5,243 bases of DNA from Bacteroidales bacterium (GTDB lineage: Bacteria > Bacteroidota > Bacteroidia > Bacteroidales > PUMT01). The stretch spans positions 1 to 5,243 of the forward strand of contig SKQJ01000435.1 of NCBI GenBank assembly GCA_007119075.1, in the 5' to 3' direction. Below are positions 1 through 5,243 of this stretch, in pieces. Position 1 is the stretch's first letter, and each line of letters opens with the position of its first letter. Under the pieces are notes generated by a model, which worked only from the letters and a program-made list of their open reading frames with translations, was not told the DNA's origin and ran no database searches. The translations under genes and the position numbers were made by a program.

Positions 1-857
1 ACCGTGATGCCCCGGAAATCCATAAGATAGAGATACCTGAAATGCTGTCCTGTCATCACATTGAACGAACCTTGGATATTGGAGAAATTAAACAATTTCC
101 AGTCGCTTGCAGGAAAATATATAAATCCCGATTTGCTGATCAGGAAAAAGGCAATTATCCCAGCTACCGAAAAAATCGTGACGGTCTGCAGAAAGCGGGC
201 TAATTTCCGGGAGTAGCCTCCTAACAGGAAAAAAAACGAAACAGCCGCCGAAGGAATCACAAACATAACGAGGAACAGCCGGTTGCTCAGCATGGCAAGA
301 AACCCGAATAACATAAGAAGCCGGAGATATTTTGTCTCTCCGCTTCGCAGGAAATTAACCGTAAACAGTAGACAGAGAACTGTCATAATAAAAGCCCCGA
401 GATGATAGCTGATGCTGAGGATATAGAAAGTAAAAACAAAATCGCCGGTAAACGCAGTGACAAAAAAGATAATCAGCATCAATAAGTTAGCCATGGCAAG
501 CATATGCCAGGAGATATCCCTTGCCACGGTTTTCAAAAGAAAGCCAAGCAATAAAAGCAGAGCCATATACTGTACGACACTGAAAGCCAGCATAGCAAGC
601 TTGAAATCGGCTATTATCCCGTTGAAAATAAAAAAGACCAGCATATCGGGGAAAAAGTTCGGGGCTCCGTTCAGGTGCCAACCCCTTAAGCCTGAATTAT
701 CGACGAAAACATCCCTGAAGATCGAGGGCAGGTACAGGGTATCGGAATTGAACCAGGTCATTAACTGGTGTGAATCAAGGGAGGAAAATACGATCAAAAC
801 CCATACCAGGTTAATTGCCAGGGAAGTCAGCCAGGTTATAAGTCCCGATCGCATCAT
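1..857 (-). CDS. Polytopic membrane protein, possible GT-C glycosyltransferase (partial, C-terminus beyond left edge)
   Basis: An uninterrupted frame of 285 codons runs from ATG at 857 to the left edge, so the C-terminal part is missing. The protein is strongly hydrophobic. A first helix spans about residues 7-24, followed by a hydrophilic loop of roughly 28-70, then several more helices (about 72-84, 88-108, 119-136, 141-170, 178-200, 203-214, 225-241). The loop carries FNSDTLYLPSIFRD (36-49) and APNFFPDM (65-72). An acidic residue (D39 here) in the first extracytoplasmic loop after TM1 is a hallmark of GT-C enzymes, which use polyprenyl-phosphate sugars, so this is my best guess. I do not recognise the family with certainty, and a non-enzymatic membrane protein is possible. 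A second ATG follows directly at 854. The 857 start is favoured because AAAGGAG lies 9 bases upstream. It is transcribed divergently from the flippase-like gene. That the frame is real is near certain; the function is not. Confidence 0.88.
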   Translation of the reverse strand, partial: MMRSGLITWLTSLAINLVWVLIVFSSLDSHQLMTWFNSDTLYLPSIFRDVFVDNSGLRGWHLNGAPNFFPDMLVFFIFNGIIADFKLAMLAFSVVQYMALLLLLGFLLKTVARDISWHMLAMANLLMLIIFFVTAFTGDFVFTFYILSISYHLGAFIMTVLCLLFTVNFLRSGETKYLRLLMLFGFLAMLSNRLFLVMFVIPSAAVSFFFLLGGYSRKLARFLQTVTIFSVAGIIAFFLISKSGFIYFPASDWKLFNFSNIQGSFNVMTGQHFRYLYLMDFRGIT

Positions 858-866
858 AGTAAATTG

Positions 867-873
867 CTCCTTT
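867..873 (-). promoter_or_regulatory. Ribosome binding site of the left-edge membrane protein
   Basis: On the minus strand AAAGGAG lies 9 bases before the ATG at 857 and 12 before the second ATG at 854. It is the only well-placed Shine-Dalgarno-like sequence among the starts in this window, and it supports 857 as the start. Confidence 0.6.
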
Positions 874-900
874 GAATAAGCTTCAAATTTAGTAGTTTTA
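871..900 (+). promoter_or_regulatory. Weak candidate promoter for the flippase-like gene
   Basis: TTTG at 871-874 is followed after 18 bases by TAGTTTTA at 893-900, which differs from TAnnTTTG only at the last base. This would give a leader of about 110 bases before the ATG at 1017. It overlaps the minus-strand -7 box, so the two divergent promoters would share sequence. The match is imperfect and this is a low-confidence call. Confidence 0.22.
884..891 (-). promoter_or_regulatory. Candidate -7 promoter element for the left-edge membrane protein
   Basis: TAAATTTG on the minus strand matches the Bacteroidota -7 consensus TAnnTTTG exactly. It would start transcription about 20 bases before the ATG at 857, leaving room for the ribosome binding site. 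No TTG is present at the expected -33 distance, so the call rests on the -7 box alone. An AT-rich spacer could give such a match by chance. Confidence 0.35.
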
Positions 901-942
901 CAAAATAAATACACCACTATTCAGCTGACGGATCAAATCGTT

Positions 943-955
943 ATGCCCATGGCAT
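943..955. repeat. Small inverted repeat in the divergent intergenic region
   Basis: ATGCC-CAT-GGCAT is a perfect 5-bp inverted repeat with a 3-base centre, lying between the two divergent genes and about 60 bases before the plus-strand start. It could be an operator half-site pair or a short RNA hairpin in the leader of the flippase-like gene. It is short enough to arise by chance. Confidence 0.2.
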
Positions 956-1016
956 GGATATCCGGTGAGCTTTATTATGAATTGCCATTAAATACCCCTG
1001 TTGCCAGGCATTTTCC

Positions 1017-1928
1017 ATGCAAAAAATTTTCCGCATCCTCCTGTATTTATCGATCCTGTTTTTCATCTGGTACCTGTACCGGACCGATTACCTGGTTTTT
1101 GAAGATATCAGTTTTGACCCGGGTCTGCTCGCTGCATCGATCTTTTTTTTATTTGCAGGCTTCCTGGGCATTTGTGTGAGCTGGGGACTGGCGCTCAGGG
1201 CCAGCGGCAATCAGGCACAATATACCGATGCCATCATTTCCCAGGGCATCTATGTATTCGCCAAATATATACCCGGAAAGCTCTGGGTCGTGATGGGACG
1301 GGCCTCCTGGTTCAGCCCCGACAGGGCAAGGCTGAAAACGCTCTCACTGGTATCTTTGCAGGAGCAGCTGGTTTTTCTGTGGTGGGGACTGGCACTCAGT
1401 CTGCCGCCCACCTTTATGATCCTGCAGAAGCCGTGGCTTGGGCTTATAATTGCTGCAGGCATCGCAATGCTCACTCTCCTTTTATTCTCCGGCTGGCTTT
1501 ACAGGTGCTTTTCCGTCATTCTCAACAGGCTGCTTAAAAAGGACTGGGAATTCAAGCCCATGAAGAGGTCGTTTTTCCTCAAGGTCAGCGTGCCGGTCCT
1601 CCTTTTCTGGCTCCTGTGGTCGGCCGGGTTCTGGTTCCTGATGATCTCCATGTTCGATAACGTGCCGCCTCTTCTGGCCTTTGTTTTTCCGGCCGGGATG
1701 ACATATGGTTTCCTGGTGATATTTATGCCGGCAGGAATCGGCGTACGGGAAGGGGTCCTGGCTGCTTTCCTCATTGCCGGGGGTTTTGCCCCGGCTAACG
1801 CCGTAACAATATCAATAGTGTCGAGACTCTGGTTTGTTGCCGGTGAAATATTGCTGTTCCTGCTGGCATGGGCGTTGAAACTTGCCGGAAATGGCCGGCC
1901 GGCTGCCATTGCCCGGGCCGGAGAATGA
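1017..1928 (+). CDS. Flippase-like integral membrane protein (LPG synthase TM / UPF0104 family)
   Basis: This 303-residue protein is almost entirely membrane-embedded, with hydrophobic stretches near residues 4-20, 37-60, 117-136, 140-161, 190-212, 219-237, 247-256 and 271-290. The family pattern is clear: YIPGKLW at 84-90, EQ at 116-117, FMPAGIGVREG at 236-246 and SRLWFVAGEI at 269-278. The family corresponds to the membrane half of MprF and to stand-alone UPF0104 proteins, for which lipid flipping is proposed. No soluble aminoacyl-transferase domain is present, so lysyl-PG synthesis is unlikely. The length of about 300 is normal for stand-alone members. The frame is open back to about 981, but 1017 is the first ATG, and only a weak CAGG precedes it. 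It is divergent to the left-edge membrane protein and convergent with the GT2 gene. Such proteins often sit beside GT2 enzymes making lipid-linked sugars, which suggests but does not show that it moves a polyprenyl-phosphate sugar. Confidence 0.9.
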   Translation: MQKIFRILLYLSILFFIWYLYRTDYLVFEDISFDPGLLAASIFFLFAGFLGICVSWGLALRASGNQAQYTDAIISQGIYVFAKYIPGKLWVVMGRASWFSPDRARLKTLSLVSLQEQLVFLWWGLALSLPPTFMILQKPWLGLIIAAGIAMLTLLLFSGWLYRCFSVILNRLLKKDWEFKPMKRSFFLKVSVPVLLFWLLWSAGFWFLMISMFDNVPPLLAFVFPAGMTYGFLVIFMPAGIGVREGVLAAFLIAGGFAPANAVTISIVSRLWFVAGEILLFLLAWALKLAGNGRPAAIARAGE

Positions 1929-1985
1929 ATTCAGGCAACCATGGCCTTTATCTCCCGGTTCTCATTGGCGCTGCAGAACTGATTT

Positions 1986-2004
1986 TTCCGGAAGCATGCC
2001 GGAA
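1986..2004. repeat. Inverted repeat in the convergent gap between the flippase-like and GT2 genes
   Basis: TTCCGG and CCGGAA form a perfect 6-bp stem around a 7-base centre, inside the 87-bp gap between the two convergent genes. On the plus strand the T run lies before the stem, and on the minus strand an A run follows it. In neither direction is there a U tract after the hairpin, so it is not a canonical intrinsic terminator, although its position would suit one. Nothing else is seen in the gap. Confidence 0.3.
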
Positions 2005-2015
2005 CGATCCGGGAT

Positions 2016-3128
2016 TCAGCTTCCGCGGGAATAAAGGCTCTGGTTATCCTGTATGTCCATCCACATTGCAAACAAGAGGGATTGCATCGAGCTGACCATA
2101 AGGAACACGAACATAATGGAGTTGAGAATAGGTCTTTCTCCCACGGCGTCGCCCAGATAATATGCAAGTATCCTCACGGCAAAAGGAATGCTAAGGAAAA
2201 ACAGGATAAAAGCCATATTATAAAGTATAAACAGGGGGTGAAAATCCCTGATAAAATATTTCAGCCACATCCTTTTGAAAAACGATTTGAGCAGCAGCCA
2301 TGAAAGCCGCGGTATTACTTTCCGGATCTCCATTTTTGACTTTTCGCCTATGCCGTACACCGGCTTGATCTCAACCTCCCTGACAGTGCAAAGGGCAATA
2401 TTGAGCTTGACCAGCATGTCATTGGGCATCCCGTATTTTTTGTATATCCTGTGCAGGGGGATTGCATTCAGAGCCTTTTTTGAGATAGCCGTATAGCCGG
2501 TCTGGGTATCGGAAACCTGCCAGTATCCGGAGGCCAGTTTGGTCAGGATAGACAATATCGAGTTGCCCAGGAACCTGTTGCGCGGAATAACAAGCTGGGA
2601 GCTTCCGTGGATAAGCCTGTTTCCCTTCACATAATCTATGCCTTCAACTGCCACCGGCCGGCAGATCCTGTCGAGCTCGGCCGGATCCATCTGGCCGTCG
2701 CCGGCCATCACCGCAGTGCAGTCAATGCCATGATCCTTGCACCATTTATAGCCCCTTGCAATGGCGGCACCTACCCCGCTGTTGCACTGCATGTCTATTA
2801 AAATTATCCTTTCGTTTTCAGGATCGCCGTTTACGACACTGGAAGGCGGGAAAAATTTTATCTCCCCGATCATAAGCTTCTGAAGCTCCCTGTTGGCCTG
2901 CTCATAACGGCCGGTTATCTCCAGTCCCGTGATATTCGTGATCTGCGGTGCCCTGTTGCTTTCCGGGTTCAGGTAGCGGCGGACTATTTCCCCGGTGCCG
3001 TCGGTCGAGCAGTCATTCACTACTACGATCCTGTCGACAAAACCGGGCATTTCTTTTATCACGTCTTCTATCTGGGTCTCTTCGTTGTATGCGGGGACAA
3101 CCACCGCGATTGTTTTGTTCTCAAGCAT
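2016..3128 (-). CDS. Family 2 glycosyltransferase, polyprenyl-phosphate sugar synthase type, with membrane anchor
   Basis: This 370-residue protein has a GT-A fold of the DPM1/DPG-synthase type: VVVPAYNEE at 9-17, VVVNDCSTDGTG at 35-46 (nucleotide-binding Asp39), NSGVGAAIARGY at 116-127, and the metal-site motif AGDGQMDP at 142-149. QTGYTAISKKAL at 209-220 and MPNDML at 234-239 fit the acceptor region. Two hydrophobic helices near 301-325 and 335-357 anchor the C-terminus. The expected reaction is transfer of a sugar from a nucleotide-sugar to a polyprenyl phosphate on the cytoplasmic face; the sugar is unknown. Between the second strand of the fold (ends about 53) and the strand IILID at 108-112 lies an insert of about 54 residues, where typical relatives have only a short helix and turn. 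The ATG overlaps the upstream GT-C stop as TAATG, which fixes the start and implies translational coupling. No strong Shine-Dalgarno sequence is present. Confidence 0.93.
   Translation of the reverse strand: MLENKTIAVVVPAYNEETQIEDVIKEMPGFVDRIVVVNDCSTDGTGEIVRRYLNPESNRAPQITNITGLEITGRYEQANRELQKLMIGEIKFFPPSSVVNGDPENERIILIDMQCNSGVGAAIARGYKWCKDHGIDCTAVMAGDGQMDPAELDRICRPVAVEGIDYVKGNRLIHGSSQLVIPRNRFLGNSILSILTKLASGYWQVSDTQTGYTAISKKALNAIPLHRIYKKYGMPNDMLVKLNIALCTVREVEIKPVYGIGEKSKMEIRKVIPRLSWLLLKSFFKRMWLKYFIRDFHPLFILYNMAFILFFLSIPFAVRILAYYLGDAVGERPILNSIMFVFLMVSSMQSLLFAMWMDIQDNQSLYSRGS
2808..2969 (-). other. Insert within the GT2 catalytic domain (residues about 54-107)
   Basis: About 54 residues separate the end of the VNDCSTDGTGEIVRRY segment from the next strand, IILIDMQ. 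In most DPM-type GT2 enzymes this gap is short, with the sequence passing quickly to a strand followed by N-x-G-x-G. The insert includes a charged, probably helical part (residues 70-86: EITGRYEQANRELQKLM) and ends in a polar turn, NGDPENER. The frame is intact and the flanking motifs are normal, so it looks like a real elaboration and not a sequencing error. The exact borders are approximate. Confidence 0.6.
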
Positions 3129-4894
3129 TATCTCTGGTTTTCATAGATCCATTCTGCATCGCGGATCAGCATGGTATCGAAGGGGACCTTGTTTTTGAGT
3201 GCCTTATTCTTAATGTAATCCACCATCTGCGGATTACGGGAAATCTCATCGGTTATGATCTCGACGGCCCATAATTTTTCGTAATGCTCCCGCCCCTTTG
3301 TTTCGAACATTATCACAGCCTGTTTATTGGATTGTGCGGCCGTGCCGGAAATTTCCCGGCCGTGGCCGTCCGAAAGGCTGTCAGTCGCTGGCCCGCGATC
3401 CTCCAGTCTGCTTTCAATCCACATTATCAATTCCCCGTCCGAAGGCGATCTGCGCCATTCGCCCGGGGCGTGTTCCTTTGGTTCCTGGCGAACTTCCCGG
3501 TATATGCCCTGCCGGGCAAGCTCATGGTCGGGAAAGGTTATCAGGCTCCAGTACCTTTCGGTTGGACGGAGCTTCAGGAAGGTTTCGCGGTAAGCCTCAG
3601 GGTTCATCCACCACCAGTGGATGGCATTGTTCACATACTGCCGTGTCTGGAAAAGATTGTAGAACAGCAGCAGGGCCAGTATTCCGGCAACAGGCACACG
3701 GATCGATCTTCCGCGCCTGACGGCTGCTTCGATAAAGGCCGCCAGCGGTATTGCCAGCAGGGCATATGAATCAACAAACGACCGAAGGCCGAAACCGCCG
3801 CCATACCACCAGTTCCACCATGAGGAAAGGACGTATATATTCAGGATCATGAAAACCAGGATCGCCGGGCCGGGCCCGGTTCTTTTTGCCAGCAGGACAA
3901 TTATCCCCGCAAGGGAAAACAACATTATGGGAGTATAGACAAGCCAGCCTTTTTTTATGCTGAAAAGGATATTGAATATCTGAGGGTTATTGAAAAAGAA
4001 CCTGCCCCCCTCCTCTCCGTAGGTAAAATAAAAAATTTTGCCCGAAACCCAGTGCCAGTAAATAAACTGGGGAACCCATACCAGGATGAAGCACAGTGCC
4101 ATCAGAAGCACCCAGTGATACCTCCTTGTGAAAAAGAAAAGCCGCTCTTTCATATCCTTCAAGCTTCTGATATCCCACAGAAAAAAGATCAAAAGAACAA
4201 TGATGTTCACCGGCCTTATCAGGGCGATCAGGCCGGCCAGCAGTCCGGCGGGCACGATTGCCCGGAGCGATGGGCGGTCATAAAACCTGATTGTCAGCCA
4301 TATGAATGCTGCGATCAGGGAAAAATTGTATACATGGGTCATCGCCGCCTCATAAGTGGAATAATAGAAGAGATTGGTGCCAAGGGCTACGGCGATAATG
4401 GTTGCGGCGATGATGTATTCGCCGAAATATCGGCGCAGCACACTTCGAAGGAACAGCAATCCGGCCCACAGGTAAAACAGGGCAGCGAAAGTGAGGGAAA
4501 ACCGGTATGGACGGGAATACCCGTCGGCTTCCCAACGGGTAAATCTTGCCACCGTATGGGCAACGGCAAAGAATGGCGAATATAGTGCAGACATGGCCAT
4601 GGTGGTAATTATGGCATGCCTGCCGGTCGGGGTTTCGATCGGCCAGATCAGATCGCCGAACTTATCGATATTGGTACTCCGAAACTCAAGCGAAAGGTCA
4701 TTATAAATAAAAACTGCCGGCAGCCAGGCATAATAGGATTTCACATCCCATTCAATAACCCCTTCGGGGTGATTATAGCGTGCATGCCGGAAATTGGTTA
4801 GCAATACAAGCATCAGAACAAGTCCGATGGAAATGTTGACTATATTTTTGCCGGTCCATGCTGAAATGCAATCAATAAATTGCATATTTCCCAT
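3128..4894 (-). CDS. GT-C type integral membrane glycosyltransferase candidate with soluble C-terminal tail
   Basis: This 588-residue protein starts with a helix at about 18-33, then a long loop with IEWDVKSYYAWLP at 47-59. D50 fits the loop-1 acidic residue that GT-C enzymes use with a polyprenyl-phosphate sugar donor. About eleven further helices run to about residue 416. YSTYEAAMTHVYNF at 178-191, RPVN at 227-230, KKGWLVYTP at 314-322 and WWNWWYGGGFGLRSFVD at 359-375 match a family common in Bacteroidota, which I know only as PMT-like or hypothetical proteins. Residues 417-588 are soluble: a folded-looking stretch to about 482, a charged linker at about 483-539, and a tail at 540-588. The likely role is transfer of a lipid-linked sugar to a periplasmic acceptor (inference). 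The gene is first in a two-gene unit and its stop TAA shares an A with the GT2 ATG. The start is ATG 4894; ATG 4885 is an alternative. There is no clear Shine-Dalgarno sequence at 4894. Confidence 0.9.
   Translation of the reverse strand: MGNMQFIDCISAWTGKNIVNISIGLVLMLVLLTNFRHARYNHPEGVIEWDVKSYYAWLPAVFIYNDLSLEFRSTNIDKFGDLIWPIETPTGRHAIITTMAMSALYSPFFAVAHTVARFTRWEADGYSRPYRFSLTFAALFYLWAGLLFLRSVLRRYFGEYIIAATIIAVALGTNLFYYSTYEAAMTHVYNFSLIAAFIWLTIRFYDRPSLRAIVPAGLLAGLIALIRPVNIIVLLIFFLWDIRSLKDMKERLFFFTRRYHWVLLMALCFILVWVPQFIYWHWVSGKIFYFTYGEEGGRFFFNNPQIFNILFSIKKGWLVYTPIMLFSLAGIIVLLAKRTGPGPAILVFMILNIYVLSSWWNWWYGGGFGLRSFVDSYALLAIPLAAFIEAAVRRGRSIRVPVAGILALLLFYNLFQTRQYVNNAIHWWWMNPEAYRETFLKLRPTERYWSLITFPDHELARQGIYREVRQEPKEHAPGEWRRSPSDGELIMWIESRLEDRGPATDSLSDGHGREISGTAAQSNKQAVIMFETKGREHYEKLWAVEIITDEISRNPQMVDYIKNKALKNKVPFDTMLIRDAEWIYENQR
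3131..3277 (-). other. C-terminal tail module of the GT-C protein (residues 540-588)
   Basis: After a low-complexity charged linker the protein ends with a compact, probably helical segment: LWAVEIITDEISRNPQM (541-557), YIKNKALKN (560-568) and FDTMLIRDAEWIYENQ (572-587). From memory, a similar ending (NPxW..I..KA....s...M...DA.yi) appears at the end of unrelated Bacteroidota proteins, which would make it a transferable tail. That recall needs a profile search. Whether the tail is cytoplasmic or periplasmic cannot be decided, because the helix count is uncertain by one. Confidence 0.4.
3865..3887 (+). terminator. Terminator-like hairpin on the plus strand, inside the GT-C gene (antisense)
   Basis: CCGGGC-CGG-GCCCGG forms a 6-bp all-GC stem with a 3-base loop, followed at once by TTCTTTTT on the plus strand. 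This is the layout of an intrinsic terminator, but it points against the coding strand of the gene it lies in. It would stop plus-strand (antisense) transcription, not transcription of the GT-C gene. It encodes the TGPGP loop (residues 339-343) between two membrane helices, so coding of a Gly/Pro-rich turn is a simpler explanation. Confidence 0.3.
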
Positions 4895-4941
4895 AATACA
4901 GCGGTTAAGGGGCAGAAAGAATCATCTGAAATACAGAACGG

Positions 4942-4970
4942 CAAATATACATGAAAATTTTTTCAGCCAA
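4942..4970 (-). promoter_or_regulatory. Bacteroidota-type promoter for the GT-C/GT2 unit
   Basis: On the minus strand TTG (4970-4968) is followed after 18 bases by TATATTTG (4949-4942), an exact match to the -7 consensus TAnnTTTG. The spacing is close to the 19-21 usually quoted for this phylum. Transcription would begin near 4935, leaving a leader of about 40 bases before the ATG at 4894. It lies in the 157-bp gap after the barrel-protein stop, so the GT-C/GT2 pair probably forms its own unit and need not depend on read-through. Confidence 0.6.
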
Positions 4971-5031
4971 TTTACATACAGACGGATGAAAAAAATTTTT
5001 ATGTTAAAGCGAAGCGGTTCCTCCTGTAAGT

Positions 5032-5039
5032 CAAAATTA
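5032..5039 (-). promoter_or_regulatory. Second, weaker -7-like box after the barrel gene
   Basis: TAATTTTG on the minus strand also fits TAnnTTTG, just after the barrel-protein stop. No TTG lies at the -33 distance, and the leader would be about 135 bases long. It is listed as an alternative to the better promoter at 4942-4970. Confidence 0.18.
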
Positions 5040-5051
5040 TAAGGTACCCGC

Positions 5052-5243
5052 TCACAGATAGAATACGCGGGTGATGGCGAATCCGAAATAGATGTCGCCG
5101 GCTGCCCATGTTCCGGTGGTGTTTACAAGATAAGCCTTGTCAAAAATGCCCTGGGTGTTGGAAAAGAACAGCTGAAAGACATGCCCGCCGGTCTCCAGGT
5201 CGAACCCGACCGAAAGGGGGTTGGTATTATTCACATCGGAATC
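5052..5243 (-). CDS. DUF5777-like beta-barrel protein (partial, C-terminal 63 residues)
   Basis: The frame is open from the right edge (first codons DSDV) to TGA at 5054-5052, so the N-terminus lies outside the window. A GTG at 5234 falls inside this frame but is not the start. The fragment alternates short amphipathic strands with turns: NPLSVGFDLETGGHVFQLF, then AYLVNTTGTWAAGDIYFGF, ending ITRVFYL. The GFDxETGGHVFQL and GDIYFGFxITRVF patterns are what I recall of the DUF5777 family, predicted outer-membrane barrels found almost only in Bacteroidota. Residues near the C-terminus are hydrophobic and aromatic, as in outer-membrane proteins recognised by the Bam machinery. The function of the family is unknown to me. 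The gene is on the same strand as the GT-C/GT2 pair but separated by 157 bp with a promoter between, so a shared role is not implied. Confidence 0.8.
   Translation of the reverse strand, partial: DSDVNNTNPLSVGFDLETGGHVFQLFFSNTQGIFDKAYLVNTTGTWAAGDIYFGFAITRVFYL

Noticed and set aside
457..879. Plus-strand open frame of 140 codons
   Set aside because: It lies antisense to the left-edge membrane protein, whose frame is longer, has a ribosome binding site and gives a coherent membrane topology. The plus-strand translation has no recognisable domain.
1499..1909. Minus-strand open frame of 136 codons
   Set aside because: It is antisense to the flippase-like gene, which carries all the family motifs. 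The minus frame is rich in R, T and P and has no domain.
1994..2004. GCATGCCGGAA also present at about 4783-4793
   Set aside because: It is a single 11-base match between an intergenic site and a coding site with no shared flanks, which is consistent with chance.
3284..3769. Plus-strand open frames of 161 and 140 codons
   Set aside because: Both are antisense to the GT-C soluble tail and overlap each other. They show no family motifs and no promoter.
4510..4525. Perfect hairpin GACGGG-AATA-CCCGTC
   Set aside because: It lies within the GT-C coding sequence over the ADGYSR residues and has no T run in either direction. It is probably a chance product of codon choice.
4052..4585. Plus-strand open frame of 177 codons
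   Set aside because: It lies antisense inside the GT-C gene. Its composition (rich in Q, G, K and H, with no hydrophobic core) is typical of a shadow frame of a membrane protein.
4758..4770. ACCCC-TTC-GGGGT hairpin near the start of the GT-C gene
   Set aside because: It encodes HPEG just before the loop-1 Asp and is about 45 codons into the gene. There is no sign of a leader peptide or regulatory RNA there.
4989..5000. A7T5 tract in the 157-bp gap as a terminator for the barrel gene
   Set aside because: It is a pure AT palindrome without a GC stem. It could not form a stable terminator hairpin on its own.
1..5243. Mobile element, CRISPR array, tRNA or rRNA
   Set aside because: No regularly spaced direct repeats, transposase or integrase motifs, terminal inverted repeats or cloverleaf-like sequences were found on reading either strand.

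Overview
The window looks like chromosomal DNA from a member of the Bacteroidota (Bacteroidetes). The reasons are the kinds of protein it encodes (a DUF5777-like outer-membrane barrel end and WWNWWYGG-type GT-C membrane proteins), promoter-like sequences that fit the TAnnTTTG -7 element of that phylum, and weak or absent Shine-Dalgarno sequences at most starts. Order or genus cannot be fixed from the sequence alone.

Layout, left to right. (1) Positions 1-857, minus strand: the first 285 codons of a multi-spanning membrane protein that runs off the left edge. It looks GT-C-like but I do not recognise the family with certainty. (2) 858-1016: a divergent intergenic region with candidate promoters in both directions and a small inverted repeat. 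(3) 1017-1928, plus strand: an integral membrane protein of the LPG-synthase-TM / UPF0104 (flippase-like) family. (4) 1929-2015: an 87-bp convergent gap with an inverted repeat but no clear terminator. (5) 3128 down to 2016, minus strand: a family 2 glycosyltransferase of the polyprenyl-phosphate sugar synthase type with two C-terminal membrane helices and an unusual insert. (6) 4894 down to 3128, minus strand: a 588-residue GT-C type membrane glycosyltransferase candidate with a long soluble tail, whose stop overlaps the start of the GT2 gene (TAATG). (7) 4895-5051: an intergenic region with a good Bacteroidota-type promoter for the GT-C/GT2 pair. (8) 5052-5243, minus strand: the last 63 residues of a DUF5777-like beta-barrel protein entering from the right edge.

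How the parts may work together (inference): the GT2 enzyme would charge a polyprenyl phosphate with a sugar on the cytoplasmic face. The coupled GT-C protein would use that lipid-linked sugar on the periplasmic side, and the flippase-like protein is a candidate for moving the lipid-sugar, or another lipid, across the membrane. The left-edge membrane protein may be a second acceptor-side enzyme. The barrel protein at the right edge appears to be an unrelated neighbour. No RNA genes, CRISPR arrays, insertion sequences or integration sites were seen. The region reads as a compact glycan/lipid-linked sugar locus rather than a mobile element, and nothing in it demonstrates a wholly new system.
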